A stretch of DNA of 64,000 bases from Methylomarinovum caldicuralii. Lineage in GTDB: Bacteria > Pseudomonadota > Gammaproteobacteria > Methylococcales > Methylothermaceae. The stretch spans positions 2,372,990 to 2,436,989 of the forward strand of contig NZ_AP024714.1 of assembly GCF_033126985.1 (NCBI RefSeq), in the 5' to 3' direction. The position numbers and the translations under genes are program-made. Positions within the stretch are counted from its first letter, which is position 1. The number at the start of each line of letters is the position of its first letter. The notes under the pieces were generated by a model. That model searched no databases. It was not told where the DNA came from and saw only the letters and a list, made by a program, of their open reading frames with translations. Shown one piece after another: positions 16,947-24,060 of the stretch.

Positions 16947-18128
16947 ATGGAACGTTACGAACTGATCTGTTTTTCCCTCCGCCCCGGCCTGACGCCTGAA
17001 CAAGCCCGGACGCTGACGGCCTCGGTGCTGCCCGGCGCACCCGAGCCCCGCCCCGGGGTCCGCCTCGGGGTACTGGCGCCGGAAGCAGCGCGGGCAGCCC
17101 AGCGGCGTCTGACCCGGGCCGGAGTCATCTGCAATTACCGCCCGGCGACGGCAACGCCCGACTGGCAGCTGGCCCCCGAGGAACAGCGCCACGTCTGCGG
17201 CGGCTGCGGCAGGCCGGCGCACATTCCGGCGGGCCGGCGCAACTACCGCTGCCGCCACTGCCGCCGGCCGATCCTGCGCCACGGCCGGGAAGTGCCGCCG
17301 CCGGCCGAAACCGCACCGCCGCCCCCGGCGTCCCCGCGCTCGCGCGCGCCCTCCCTGCTGCTGGCCGTCGCCGCGGTGATCCTGTTGGGCGGCGGCGATC
17401 CGGCCCGGGCGCTGGCCGCCAAGATCCGGGACAGCGCTTACCGGCAACTGGCGCCGCTGGCCGGCGAATTCCAATTTCTGACCCAGGTCATGGCCCGGCA
17501 ACGGCTGCAGCCTCACCCGGCCCCGGCTCTCCCGGCCGTCGCTGCGGCACCGGTCGACCACACCGCCGCGCCGACCGCCGAAAAGCCGGCTACGGTCCGG
17601 GCGGCCGCCGCCCCCGCCGAATCGGCAACGCCGGATCATCCCCTTCTCCCTGAGGGAGAGGGCAGGAGCGAGGAGGAAAACCGGGAACCCCTCCCCACCC
17701 TGCCAGAACCCGTCCGCCAGGCCCGATCCCTGACACAGCTGGAAACGGCCCTGCGCCGGCAGATCGACGCCGCCCCGGCCCGCGCCCTCCCCCGGTTACC
17801 GGAAACGCCGTCTTTGCCGCCGGTGAAACTGCCGCTGCTGCCGCAGCCGGTGGCGGTGGACCCGGCCAGGCTGCGCGCCGTGGTCGCCGAACTGGACGGC
17901 CACCTGCGACGCAAAGCGCCGTTCCTGCGCACCCTGTACCGCCACGACCTGGAACTGCTCGACCAGCTGCAACGGCTGGAACGTTCGTTCCAGGCCCCAC
18001 AGGCATCCGCACCGTCATATGCCGTTCCCCAATCCGAAGCACGCACCCGCGCGACCGCCGTCCCGGCCTTCGACGCGCCCGGCTACTGCCCCGTCGTGCC
18101 GCTGCCGGCCGCCTGTCCCGCCGCTTGA
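16947..18128 (+). CDS. Hypothetical protein with zinc ribbon and repeat-derived insert (393 aa)
   Basis: I do not recognise this protein. Residues 1-65 form a small alpha/beta domain (MERYELICFSLRPGLTPEQA). A zinc ribbon follows as CGGCGRPAHI and YRCRHCRRPI, then a hydrophobic helix (LLLAVAAVILLGGG) that may anchor it to the membrane. The remainder is a Pro/Ala-rich linker and a C-terminal helical part (AVVAELDGHLRRKAPFLRTLYRHDL). The stretch PDHPLLPEGEGRSEEE comes from a palindromic repeat element read in frame. The 3' end overlaps the convergent gene by 46 bases. Confidence 0.6.
   Translation: MERYELICFSLRPGLTPEQARTLTASVLPGAPEPRPGVRLGVLAPEAARAAQRRLTRAGVICNYRPATATPDWQLAPEEQRHVCGGCGRPAHIPAGRRNYRCRHCRRPILRHGREVPPPAETAPPPPASPRSRAPSLLLAVAAVILLGGGDPARALAAKIRDSAYRQLAPLAGEFQFLTQVMARQRLQPHPAPALPAVAAAPVDHTAAPTAEKPATVRAAAAPAESATPDHPLLPEGEGRSEEENREPLPTLPEPVRQARSLTQLETALRRQIDAAPARALPRLPETPSLPPVKLPLLPQPVAVDPARLRAVVAELDGHLRRKAPFLRTLYRHDLELLDQLQRLERSFQAPQASAPSYAVPQSEARTRATAVPAFDAPGYCPVVPLPAACPAA
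17638..17700. repeat. REP-like palindromic repeat inside a coding region
   Basis: The DNA reads CCCCTTCTCCCTGAGGGAGA, an almost perfect stem with the arms TCTCCCT and AGGGAGA at 17645-17659, followed by a purine-rich then C-rich tail. Elements of this look (C-rich plus G-rich arms around CTCCCTGAGGGAG) are scattered between genes in many high-GC gammaproteobacteria. Here it is in frame within the zinc-ribbon protein gene. I saw no second copy in the window. Confidence 0.5.
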
Positions 18129-20167
18129 TCGGGCCGCATGTGGGCTTCGATGAAAGCCCGCGCCGCCGCCAGCCGGCCGTCCCGGTCCAGCTCGGTTGCC
18201 TTTTGCAATTCCCGCCATCCCGCCGCCTGCTCGCCGTTGAGGTACAACGCCTGGGCCAGATTGAGGCGGAACGACGGGTCGTCGCCGTCCAGGGCCACCT
18301 GGCCACGGGCGTAGCGCAGCGCCTGGGCGTAGGCGTGATGGCGGAAGGCCACCTTCAGCGCCGCCACCAGCACGTCCCGCCGCCAGGGGCCGGGCAGGCG
18401 GGGATTCTCCAGCAGGGCGTCGGCGGCCTCCAGCAGCACCTCGGCCGGCAGGTTCCAGCGGTCGCGGAGGTCGTCCTCCAGCAGCCGGGTCAGGGTGTAC
18501 ACCTGATTGGCCGCCACCGGCCCGCGGCGGAGATGGGCCTTCAGGTCCGCCAGCAGTTCCCGGTCCACTGGCTTGCCGTCGAGGGCGTCGAGGGTCAAAA
18601 GGCCGAAGCGCCCCACCAGATAGTAATCATCCAGCTCGTTGGCGTGGCGGTAGAACACCCGTGCGAGATTGCGCAGCTCCCGCGCCCGGGGGGTGTCGCG
18701 CCCGAAGTTCTCCGCGGTTTCGATCATCACTCTGCCTGCGGTGAAGTTGGCCCGCGCCGACAGCGGGTGATGGGTCACCTCCGCCAGCACCAGGGCGCGC
18801 TGGTCCGACCAGGAAAGCGCCCGCGCCCAGGTGCCCCCGGCCGCCAGCAGGACGAATCCCGTCAGCACCGCCGCCCGCACCGCCAGCAGCGGCTCGCCGC
18901 GGCTCGCCATCCGCCCCCGCAGCTTGGCCCAGACACGGCCCCACTCCGGATGCAGCAGGTAATAGCAAAGCATCAGCAGGATGCCCCACGAGGGCAGGTA
19001 GTTGCGGTGCTCGTGGACGAGCTCCAGCGGGAACACCGTCGATTCCATGGCGTGGCCGGCGAGAAAGAACAGCACCCCGAAGGCGAACACCGGCGCCTTG
19101 CGCCACGCCCACAGCGCCAGCCCCGCCGCCAGCAGCCACTCCAGGACGGCGGGCAGCGTGGTCGGCGGATCGGCCAGGCCGTGGGATACGGGAATGTCGT
19201 CGTGGAACAGCCCCAGGTTGCGGATGTCGGGCACCAGCAGCCAGTGGACGTAATGCCACAGGATGCGCGGCTCGGTCAGGACCCGCTCGGCCAGGGTGAA
19301 GGGACGGCCGCCGTAACCGGCGGCCAACTGGTCCAGATGCAGCCCCAGATACCACACCGCCCCGCCCAGCACCGGCGCCCCGGCGAGCAGCAGATGGCCC
19401 CCGAGCAGCAGGCGGCGCGCCAGCGGATTCCCCGCCCGGAAGCGGAAGAAAAGCCACTCGATCAGGAACACGAACAACACGATCAGCAGCCCGTTCTCCT
19501 TGGAAAGGGCCGCCAGCGCCCCGCAGCCGACCACCCCGCCGAGCATCAGCACCACCCCGGTCCCCCACTGCGGCTTTGGCCGCAACCAGCAGCACCGCCC
19601 CAGCACGTAGAGGATCATCCCCAGCAGCGTGAATGTCGCCGCCAGGCTGGTCATGCGCTGCACAGTGTAGAGCACCGAGGTCAGATTCAGGGGATGCAAT
19701 AGCCACAGCGAGGCGGTCGCCGCCGCGATCCAGCGCCGCCGCAGCGGCGTCAGGCCCGCCTGGCCGGATTCGGCCAATTGCCCGAGCAGCAGCCCGGTCA
19801 GGATATAAATAAGGATGCCGTTGGCCAGATGGATCAGCACATTGGTGAGCTTGAACCAGAACGGATTCATCCCCGTCAGCCACACGTTGACGGCGAAGCT
19901 CAGCATCGCCACCGGCCGACCCAGCGGCCCGGCGTTGCCGGAGCGGATCACCGCCAGCGCCGAATCCCAGGTGGGCCGGGCCTGCCTCAAAGCCTCGTTG
20001 AGGGCCAGATTGGGCTGATCGTCGAACAGAAACCCGCCGCCCAGCCCCGGTGCGTAAAGGATGAAAGCCGCCATCAGGGCCAGCGCCAGCGCCGCCCGCG
20101 GCAGCCACCCCTGCAACGCCGACGGCCGCGGCAGGGAGAAGGGAATTTCAGCGGACACCCGGGCCAC
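18083..20167 (-). CDS. Polytopic membrane protein with TPR-like C terminus (TMTC/PMT-like glycosyltransferase candidate)
   Basis: A 694-residue protein with about 10-12 membrane helices (residues about 30-440) and a soluble C-terminal third built of TPR-like helical pairs (ALRYARGQVALDGDDPSFRL, NLAQALYLNGEQAAGWRELQ). The first loop contains FLFDDQPNLALN, matching the Asp-containing loop 1 of GT-C glycosyltransferases. This order, GT-C-like membrane part plus TPR, is that of TMTC-type protein O-mannosyltransferases. It precedes a pilus locus, so pilin glycosylation is conceivable (inference). The GTG at 20167 is preferred because GGAGGTG lies seven bases upstream; an ATG at 20239 lacks one. 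Confidence 0.65.
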   Translation of the reverse strand: MARVSAEIPFSLPRPSALQGWLPRAALALALMAAFILYAPGLGGGFLFDDQPNLALNEALRQARPTWDSALAVIRSGNAGPLGRPVAMLSFAVNVWLTGMNPFWFKLTNVLIHLANGILIYILTGLLLGQLAESGQAGLTPLRRRWIAAATASLWLLHPLNLTSVLYTVQRMTSLAATFTLLGMILYVLGRCCWLRPKPQWGTGVVLMLGGVVGCGALAALSKENGLLIVLFVFLIEWLFFRFRAGNPLARRLLLGGHLLLAGAPVLGGAVWYLGLHLDQLAAGYGGRPFTLAERVLTEPRILWHYVHWLLVPDIRNLGLFHDDIPVSHGLADPPTTLPAVLEWLLAAGLALWAWRKAPVFAFGVLFFLAGHAMESTVFPLELVHEHRNYLPSWGILLMLCYYLLHPEWGRVWAKLRGRMASRGEPLLAVRAAVLTGFVLLAAGGTWARALSWSDQRALVLAEVTHHPLSARANFTAGRVMIETAENFGRDTPRARELRNLARVFYRHANELDDYYLVGRFGLLTLDALDGKPVDRELLADLKAHLRRGPVAANQVYTLTRLLEDDLRDRWNLPAEVLLEAADALLENPRLPGPWRRDVLVAALKVAFRHHAYAQALRYARGQVALDGDDPSFRLNLAQALYLNGEQAAGWRELQKATELDRDGRLAAARAFIEAHMRPDQAAGQAAGSGTTGQ

Positions 20168-20488
20168 GACAACACCTCCAGACACGGGAAAAGAGGCCGG
20201 CGCGAAGCCGGCCAAGGTTGGATGGAACGACCGATCCAATCATCCGGTCGAGAACGCCCGCATTCTTCGTCAGCGGATTGCAACGACGAACGACTATTTT
20301 TTTAGTAAAGCCATTACCATGCCATATCGTAACCCGCTGAAATCTTTGAAAAGAAGCCAAACAAAACCGCCGCCGGACTGAGTCATATGACGCACTCAAT
20401 ACGGCATATGGAGCATGCCGGGGTTTCTTGACGGCCACAGCGGCGCTGCCGACAATAGCTTGAAACCACAAGCCGCAGGAATCCCAGC
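20168..20488. other. Intergenic region between divergent genes
   Basis: About 320 bases separate the divergent membrane-protein and coiled-coil genes. The part 20290-20345 is AT rich and likely holds promoters for both. CGGCATAT occurs at 20402-20409, the same octamer that forms the palindrome at 21124-21141. I see no RNA gene or small protein with a ribosome site here. Confidence 0.4.
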
Positions 20489-21094
20489 ATGACCGTCCCC
20501 GTCTTCGACACCCTCAAGCTCGCCCGCCGCCTGCGCGAGGCCGGTCTGCCCTCCGAGCAGGCCGAGGCCATCGCCGAGGCGGAAGCCGAAGCCCTGGGCG
20601 AATTCGTCGTCTACAACCTGGCCACCAAAGGCGACATCGCCGAGATCAAAACCGAGATCGCCGATCTGCGCGGAGACGTCGCCGAACTGCACGGCGAGCT
20701 GAGCGAGACCCGCGCCGAACTCAAAACCGACATCACCCAGGTCAGAGAGGAAACGGCCGCCCTGCGCAGCGGACTGAAAACCGACATCGCCCAGGTCAGA
20801 GAGGAAACGGCCGCCCTGCGCACCGAACTGAAAACCGACATCGCCAACCTCGACAACAGGATCGAACAGGTCCGCAGCGAGCTAAAAACCGACATCGCCG
20901 GGGTGAAGGGGAAAATCGCCGAAGTGAGGGGGGAGATTGCCGAGCTGCGCGGCGAAATCAGCCGTTTCGAGGTCATCCTCGCCCGCATGGACCGCAAATT
21001 CACCATCTACTTCGCCGTCATCCTGTTCGCGATCATCTTCCTCAACCAGGACGCCCTCGAATTCCTCGCCCGCCTACTGGGCCTGGTGCGCTGA
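20489..21094 (+). CDS. Coiled-coil membrane protein, DUF1640/CCDC90-like
   Basis: A 201-residue protein. Residues 1-40 are a helical head rich in Ala and Glu; residues 45-165 form a long coiled coil; residues about 170-190 are a single membrane helix (FTIYFAVILFAIIFLNQD) near the C terminus. The coiled coil contains a recent tandem duplication of 18 residues (VREETAALRSGLKTDIAQ then VREETAALRTELKTDIAN), with near-identical DNA offset by 54 bases at 20741 and 20795. The layout matches the DUF1640 family, tail-anchored coiled-coil proteins of unknown role. It lies just before the pilus promoter region. Confidence 0.72.
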   Translation: MTVPVFDTLKLARRLREAGLPSEQAEAIAEAEAEALGEFVVYNLATKGDIAEIKTEIADLRGDVAELHGELSETRAELKTDITQVREETAALRSGLKTDIAQVREETAALRTELKTDIANLDNRIEQVRSELKTDIAGVKGKIAEVRGEIAELRGEISRFEVILARMDRKFTIYFAVILFAIIFLNQDALEFLARLLGLVR

Positions 21095-21123
21095 CCCCCT
21101 AAAACTGCGGCATATCACACACT

Positions 21124-21141
21124 TTGCGGCATATGCCGCAA
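21124..21141. promoter_or_regulatory. 18-base perfect palindrome, possible enhancer/operator
   Basis: The sequence TTGCGGCATATGCCGCAA is its own reverse complement. A half copy, TGCGGCATAT, stands 19 bases upstream. The centre is about 100 bases before the start point predicted from the sigma-54 boxes, a normal distance for an enhancer-binding activator. The regulator is unknown. Confidence 0.6.
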
Positions 21142-21142
21142 C

Positions 21143-21158
21143 TGTGACCAGCGTCACA
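21143..21158. promoter_or_regulatory. CRP/FNR-family-like binding site
   Basis: TGTGA and TCACA are separated by exactly six bases (CCAGCG), the classical CRP half-site arrangement. The repeat extends to TGTGAC/GTCACA. It lies between the 18-base palindrome and the sigma-54-type promoter, roughly 80 bases before the predicted start point. Confidence 0.6.
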
Positions 21159-21204
21159 ACACCCTGCCATCCCCGAGCCCGCGCCCTATGCGCTTTCCGG
21201 GACC

Positions 21205-21220
21205 TGGCACTCTTTCTGCT
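21205..21220 (+). promoter_or_regulatory. Sigma-54 (RpoN) type promoter of the pilus locus
   Basis: TGGCAC at 21205-21210 and CTGCT at 21216-21220 place GG and GC exactly ten bases apart, the invariant -24/-12 spacing of sigma-54 promoters. Major type IV pilin genes are commonly driven from such promoters by a PilR-type activator. Transcription should begin near 21231, giving a leader of about 160 bases. No sigma-70 alternative stands out nearby. Confidence 0.7.
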
Positions 21221-21390
21221 TAGTAATAGCCGCATGTCCGGGCAGGGAAGCGACCAGGAACGGCCAAGGCCCGGCAGCCCCAGGGAAGACCGCCAGGAAG
21301 GCGAAGGGCAAAAAAGCGGCCGCCACGGGCGGCACCCCGAAGCGGCCGTAATTTTCGTCAACGCTTATTGTTATTGTAGGAGAAAATCCA

Positions 21391-22272
21391 ATGATGAACC
21401 TGAAACCGAAGACAATCAAGACACGCAAGCGCCAGGCAGGTTTGACCCTGCTGGAACTGACCGTGGTCCTGCTGGTCCTCATCGGCCTGTCGGGGCTGAT
21501 CCTGCCGTATGCCCAAGGGTATCTGCAGCGGACGCACGACTCGACGGGGAACGACAACCTTTGGGAGTTGAACAATGCGATCAACTTGTTCCAGGCCAAA
21601 TATCTGGAATACCCGGAGGATTTCCATGCCCTGGTCGAGAGCGGTGGAGCCATCTATGACGACCTGATGAATACCGACCTGGTTGCTGCGGCAACCATGG
21701 GGCCGACCCAGCGCATGTCGCTGTCGATGGCCGGCATCAACCGGGTCTGGCTGATGAAGGATGGAGCGAGCAATGAGAGCGCCACCTTTGACGCCATCGA
21801 CGTCACCACGGAGATCAGGACGGGGATGGCTACCGGTCTCAACCGGACTCTGGCAGTGGTCACCGCCACGTCAGCATATCCGACCAAGGGCCAACACCTG
21901 GCCTTCGCCTTCTACAACAGTACCGCTCCAGCGATCGTTGCCAATTTCGACCACGACGGCACGCTGGATGGCACCGATGCCTGCTACGACTACGTCGTCT
22001 TCGGCGTCGGGCCGGAAAGCGAAATGGTGAATACGGTCATGTCGGATGCACCGCTGCACTTCGCCTCCACCGGCGGCATGGGGCCGGAAAACAAGTACAA
22101 CCGCTTCGTGGCGGTGTTCCGCGTGGACAAGAGCAATACGGCCCCTTGCTCCGAAAACACCGAACCGGCCAAGCTGGTCGGCTCGGCGATGCTGATGATG
22201 CCCCCACACCTGTTTGGCCTGGCACACACCCAGAGCCATACCTATGAAAACATCACCGACAGGAGCAACTGA
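21391..22272 (+). CDS. Prepilin-like protein 1 (candidate major pilin, 293 aa)
   Basis: A type IV prepilin-like protein. A basic 17-residue leader ends in KRQAG, the cleavage site for a prepilin peptidase; the mature protein would begin LTLLELTVVLLVLIGLSGL, with Glu at position 5 and the long hydrophobic helix used for assembly. The globular domain is large (about 240 residues) with three cysteines. It is the first gene after the sigma-54 promoter, has a TAGGAGAAAA leader, and is followed by a terminator-like hairpin, all of which suit the most abundant subunit. The size is above that of ordinary pilins (140-180) and recalls MSHA-like or large pseudopilins. Confidence 0.85.
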   Translation: MMNLKPKTIKTRKRQAGLTLLELTVVLLVLIGLSGLILPYAQGYLQRTHDSTGNDNLWELNNAINLFQAKYLEYPEDFHALVESGGAIYDDLMNTDLVAAATMGPTQRMSLSMAGINRVWLMKDGASNESATFDAIDVTTEIRTGMATGLNRTLAVVTATSAYPTKGQHLAFAFYNSTAPAIVANFDHDGTLDGTDACYDYVVFGVGPESEMVNTVMSDAPLHFASTGGMGPENKYNRFVAVFRVDKSNTAPCSENTEPAKLVGSAMLMMPPHLFGLAHTQSHTYENITDRSN

Positions 22273-22296
22273 TCGCGTTCTTGTCTGACCTGACGG

Positions 22297-22320
22297 GCGG
22301 GCGCTTCGGCGCCCGCCTTT
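22297..22320 (+). terminator. Intrinsic terminator/attenuator after prepilin 1
   Basis: GCGGGCGC, the loop TTCG and GCGCCCGC form an eight-base perfect stem (22297-22316), followed by CTTTCTG. It stands 24 bases after the stop of prepilin 1 and before prepilin 2. The short T run suggests partial termination, so the first gene could be made in excess over the machine genes downstream. Confidence 0.65.
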
Positions 22321-22340
22321 CTGCCGCTCAGAAACCGACC

Positions 22341-23102
22341 ATGACCCCCCCCACACCCCAGCCCGGCTTCACCCTCCTGGAACTGACCGTGGTGCTGCTG
22401 ATTCTGGTGGCGCTCGCGGGGGTGGTGATTCCCTTCACCCAGGGGACGGTCGATCAGGCCGCCTGCCAGGCCACCGACGCGACGCTGGCGGCGGTGAAGG
22501 AGGCGATCATGGGATCGGGCGCGGGGCCGGGGTATTACAGCGATATGGGGAACCGCCTTCCCTATTACCGAGATGGAAGTGGTAACGCGGATTGCCACGA
22601 CGACACCGCCGCCGGCGGCGATCCGATTTACCACTTGCATTTCCTGTTCAACGTCTCTGCGACCAACAGCACACCGAAGAAATCCGTCTGCCCCAAATCC
22701 CTGCAGAGTTTCCGTCCCAACCTGGCCCTCGGCTGGCGCGGGCCGTATTTGCAGAACGGCGGGGGAAAGCTGGCCGATCCGGCCAAGTTGGACAGCAGTT
22801 TTTCCGATACGACCCATCATGTGGCTTTCGACCACAAGTCAAGCACGTTTCAAAACGACTTCCATGTCTTAGACCATTACCGCTGGCACAATCCCATCGT
22901 GCTCCAGGTGCCCACCAGCGGCACCTGCAGCGGCTACCCGGATCCTTCCTGGTGCGCCCGTCTGGTGTCCGCCGGTCCCGACGGCGCGCTTTCCACGACG
23001 CTGGCCAACGTCTCGGCCACCAATCGCGGCGACGACCGCGTGCTGTTCCTCCGTATTCCCGACCCTTACCCCCAAGGCAACCTGCCATGCGCACGCAAGT
23101 GA
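22341..23102 (+). CDS. Prepilin-like protein 2 (253 aa)
   Basis: A second prepilin-like protein. The leader is only nine residues (MTPPTPQPG) and the mature part begins FTLLELTVVLLILVALAGV with Glu at position 5. The globular part has several cysteines (for example DQAACQATD and SGTCSGYPDPSWCARLV) that could form disulfides. The ATG at 22341 is preferred over an upstream one because it gives the short leader typical of the class and lies just after the terminator hairpin. Its 3' end overlaps prepilin 3 by 16 bases, so they are translationally linked. Confidence 0.83.
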   Translation: MTPPTPQPGFTLLELTVVLLILVALAGVVIPFTQGTVDQAACQATDATLAAVKEAIMGSGAGPGYYSDMGNRLPYYRDGSGNADCHDDTAAGGDPIYHLHFLFNVSATNSTPKKSVCPKSLQSFRPNLALGWRGPYLQNGGGKLADPAKLDSSFSDTTHHVAFDHKSSTFQNDFHVLDHYRWHNPIVLQVPTSGTCSGYPDPSWCARLVSAGPDGALSTTLANVSATNRGDDRVLFLRIPDPYPQGNLPCARK

Positions 23103-24034
23103 CGTTCACCCGCCAAACCGGCCTGACCCTGCTGGAGCTGGTGGTCAGCCTGCTGGTGATGACGATTCTGACCTCGGTGGCGATCACCTCGGTGAGCGGG
23201 ATTCAGGAGCAGGCGCGGTATGAGAAGACGGTGCGGTTGCTGGAGGAATTTCGCAAGGCGATTGTAGGAGATGATGACTGGAGCAAGGGTATCCGGGCCT
23301 ATGCCTTCGACATGGGGACTCTGCCGCCGAATCTTAGGGCACTCATAGTTCCCCAAAGCCCTGCATGGCGTATTGTCACGGTCAATGCGGGAACAGACTC
23401 CCAATTCTACATGGGTAGAGGATGGCGCGGCCCCTATCTGTACGCATCGTCATCGCCGGATGATCCCGATGCCTTGCGCGACAGTTGGGGAGGCGTCACC
23501 AATCCAACCTATGACAACGATCAATATTACGGCTGGGTAGTAAGCCCCTTGTCGCCCACCACATCGATGCGTATAGAAAGCTATGGCAGTGACAGCCAGG
23601 ATGGGCCAAGTAACAATTGCGGCCAGGATACGAGCTACCAAGATGACTGCCTGATCGATATAACCGAAAACACTTGGAAGGTCTCCCTACCCCAAATCAC
23701 GCTGCATTTTCTGGATACCACCACTACGACCGCTTTGACGAATGTAACGACCTGCCTCCAGGTTTACTACCGCTCCCCCGCGGTCGCTTTGGGAGTCGTC
23801 TCTGTCACCAGTGATCCAACGCCCCTTGCAGTAACGTCGAAACCCCAATACCGCTCACCGCCATTCAACTTCTCAGCCGGACCCAGCGTCCCCGCAGGTC
23901 AGAACTACATCGCCCTATTCCGATGTAACTCCCTGGGAGTCATCACGAACCTGAACAATATCTACCCGAGCGGGCGCCGCCCTTTGGCGGTTGACATGCG
24001 CCCCGGCAGCACCATTCCCGTCATCGACTGGTAA
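23087..24034 (+). CDS. Prepilin-like protein 3 (315 aa)
   Basis: A third prepilin-like protein. The 12-residue leader ends RQTG and the mature chain starts LTLLELVVSLLVMTILTSVA, again with Glu at position 5. The start ATG lies inside the end of prepilin 2. The large globular part (about 270 residues) is Ser/Thr/Tyr rich with paired cysteines (NNCGQDTSYQDDC). Its base composition from about 23270 on is less GC rich than its neighbours. It is possibly a tip or minor subunit with a binding function; that role is inference from size and position. Confidence 0.83.
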   Translation: MRTQVTFTRQTGLTLLELVVSLLVMTILTSVAITSVSGIQEQARYEKTVRLLEEFRKAIVGDDDWSKGIRAYAFDMGTLPPNLRALIVPQSPAWRIVTVNAGTDSQFYMGRGWRGPYLYASSSPDDPDALRDSWGGVTNPTYDNDQYYGWVVSPLSPTTSMRIESYGSDSQDGPSNNCGQDTSYQDDCLIDITENTWKVSLPQITLHFLDTTTTTALTNVTTCLQVYYRSPAVALGVVSVTSDPTPLAVTSKPQYRSPPFNFSAGPSVPAGQNYIALFRCNSLGVITNLNNIYPSGRRPLAVDMRPGSTIPVIDW

Positions 24035-24060
24035 CACAACAAAATAAAAAACGCCCCCGA

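Larger units (their letters stand above)
21095..21390 (+). other. 296-base regulatory region upstream of the pilus locus
   Basis: This gene-free stretch holds, in order: a half site TGCGGCATAT (21106-21115), an 18-base palindrome, a CRP-like inverted repeat, a sigma-54-type promoter, and a leader of about 160 bases ending in TAGGAGAAAA before the first prepilin gene. Within the leader are GC-rich hairpin-forming stretches (for example the GCGGCCGCCACGGGCGGC segment near 21316-21333). Confidence 0.65.

Noticed and set aside
18125-19702. Long open frame opposite the TPR membrane protein gene
   Set aside because: It is an antisense shadow; the minus-strand protein has clear membrane helices and a strong ribosome site.
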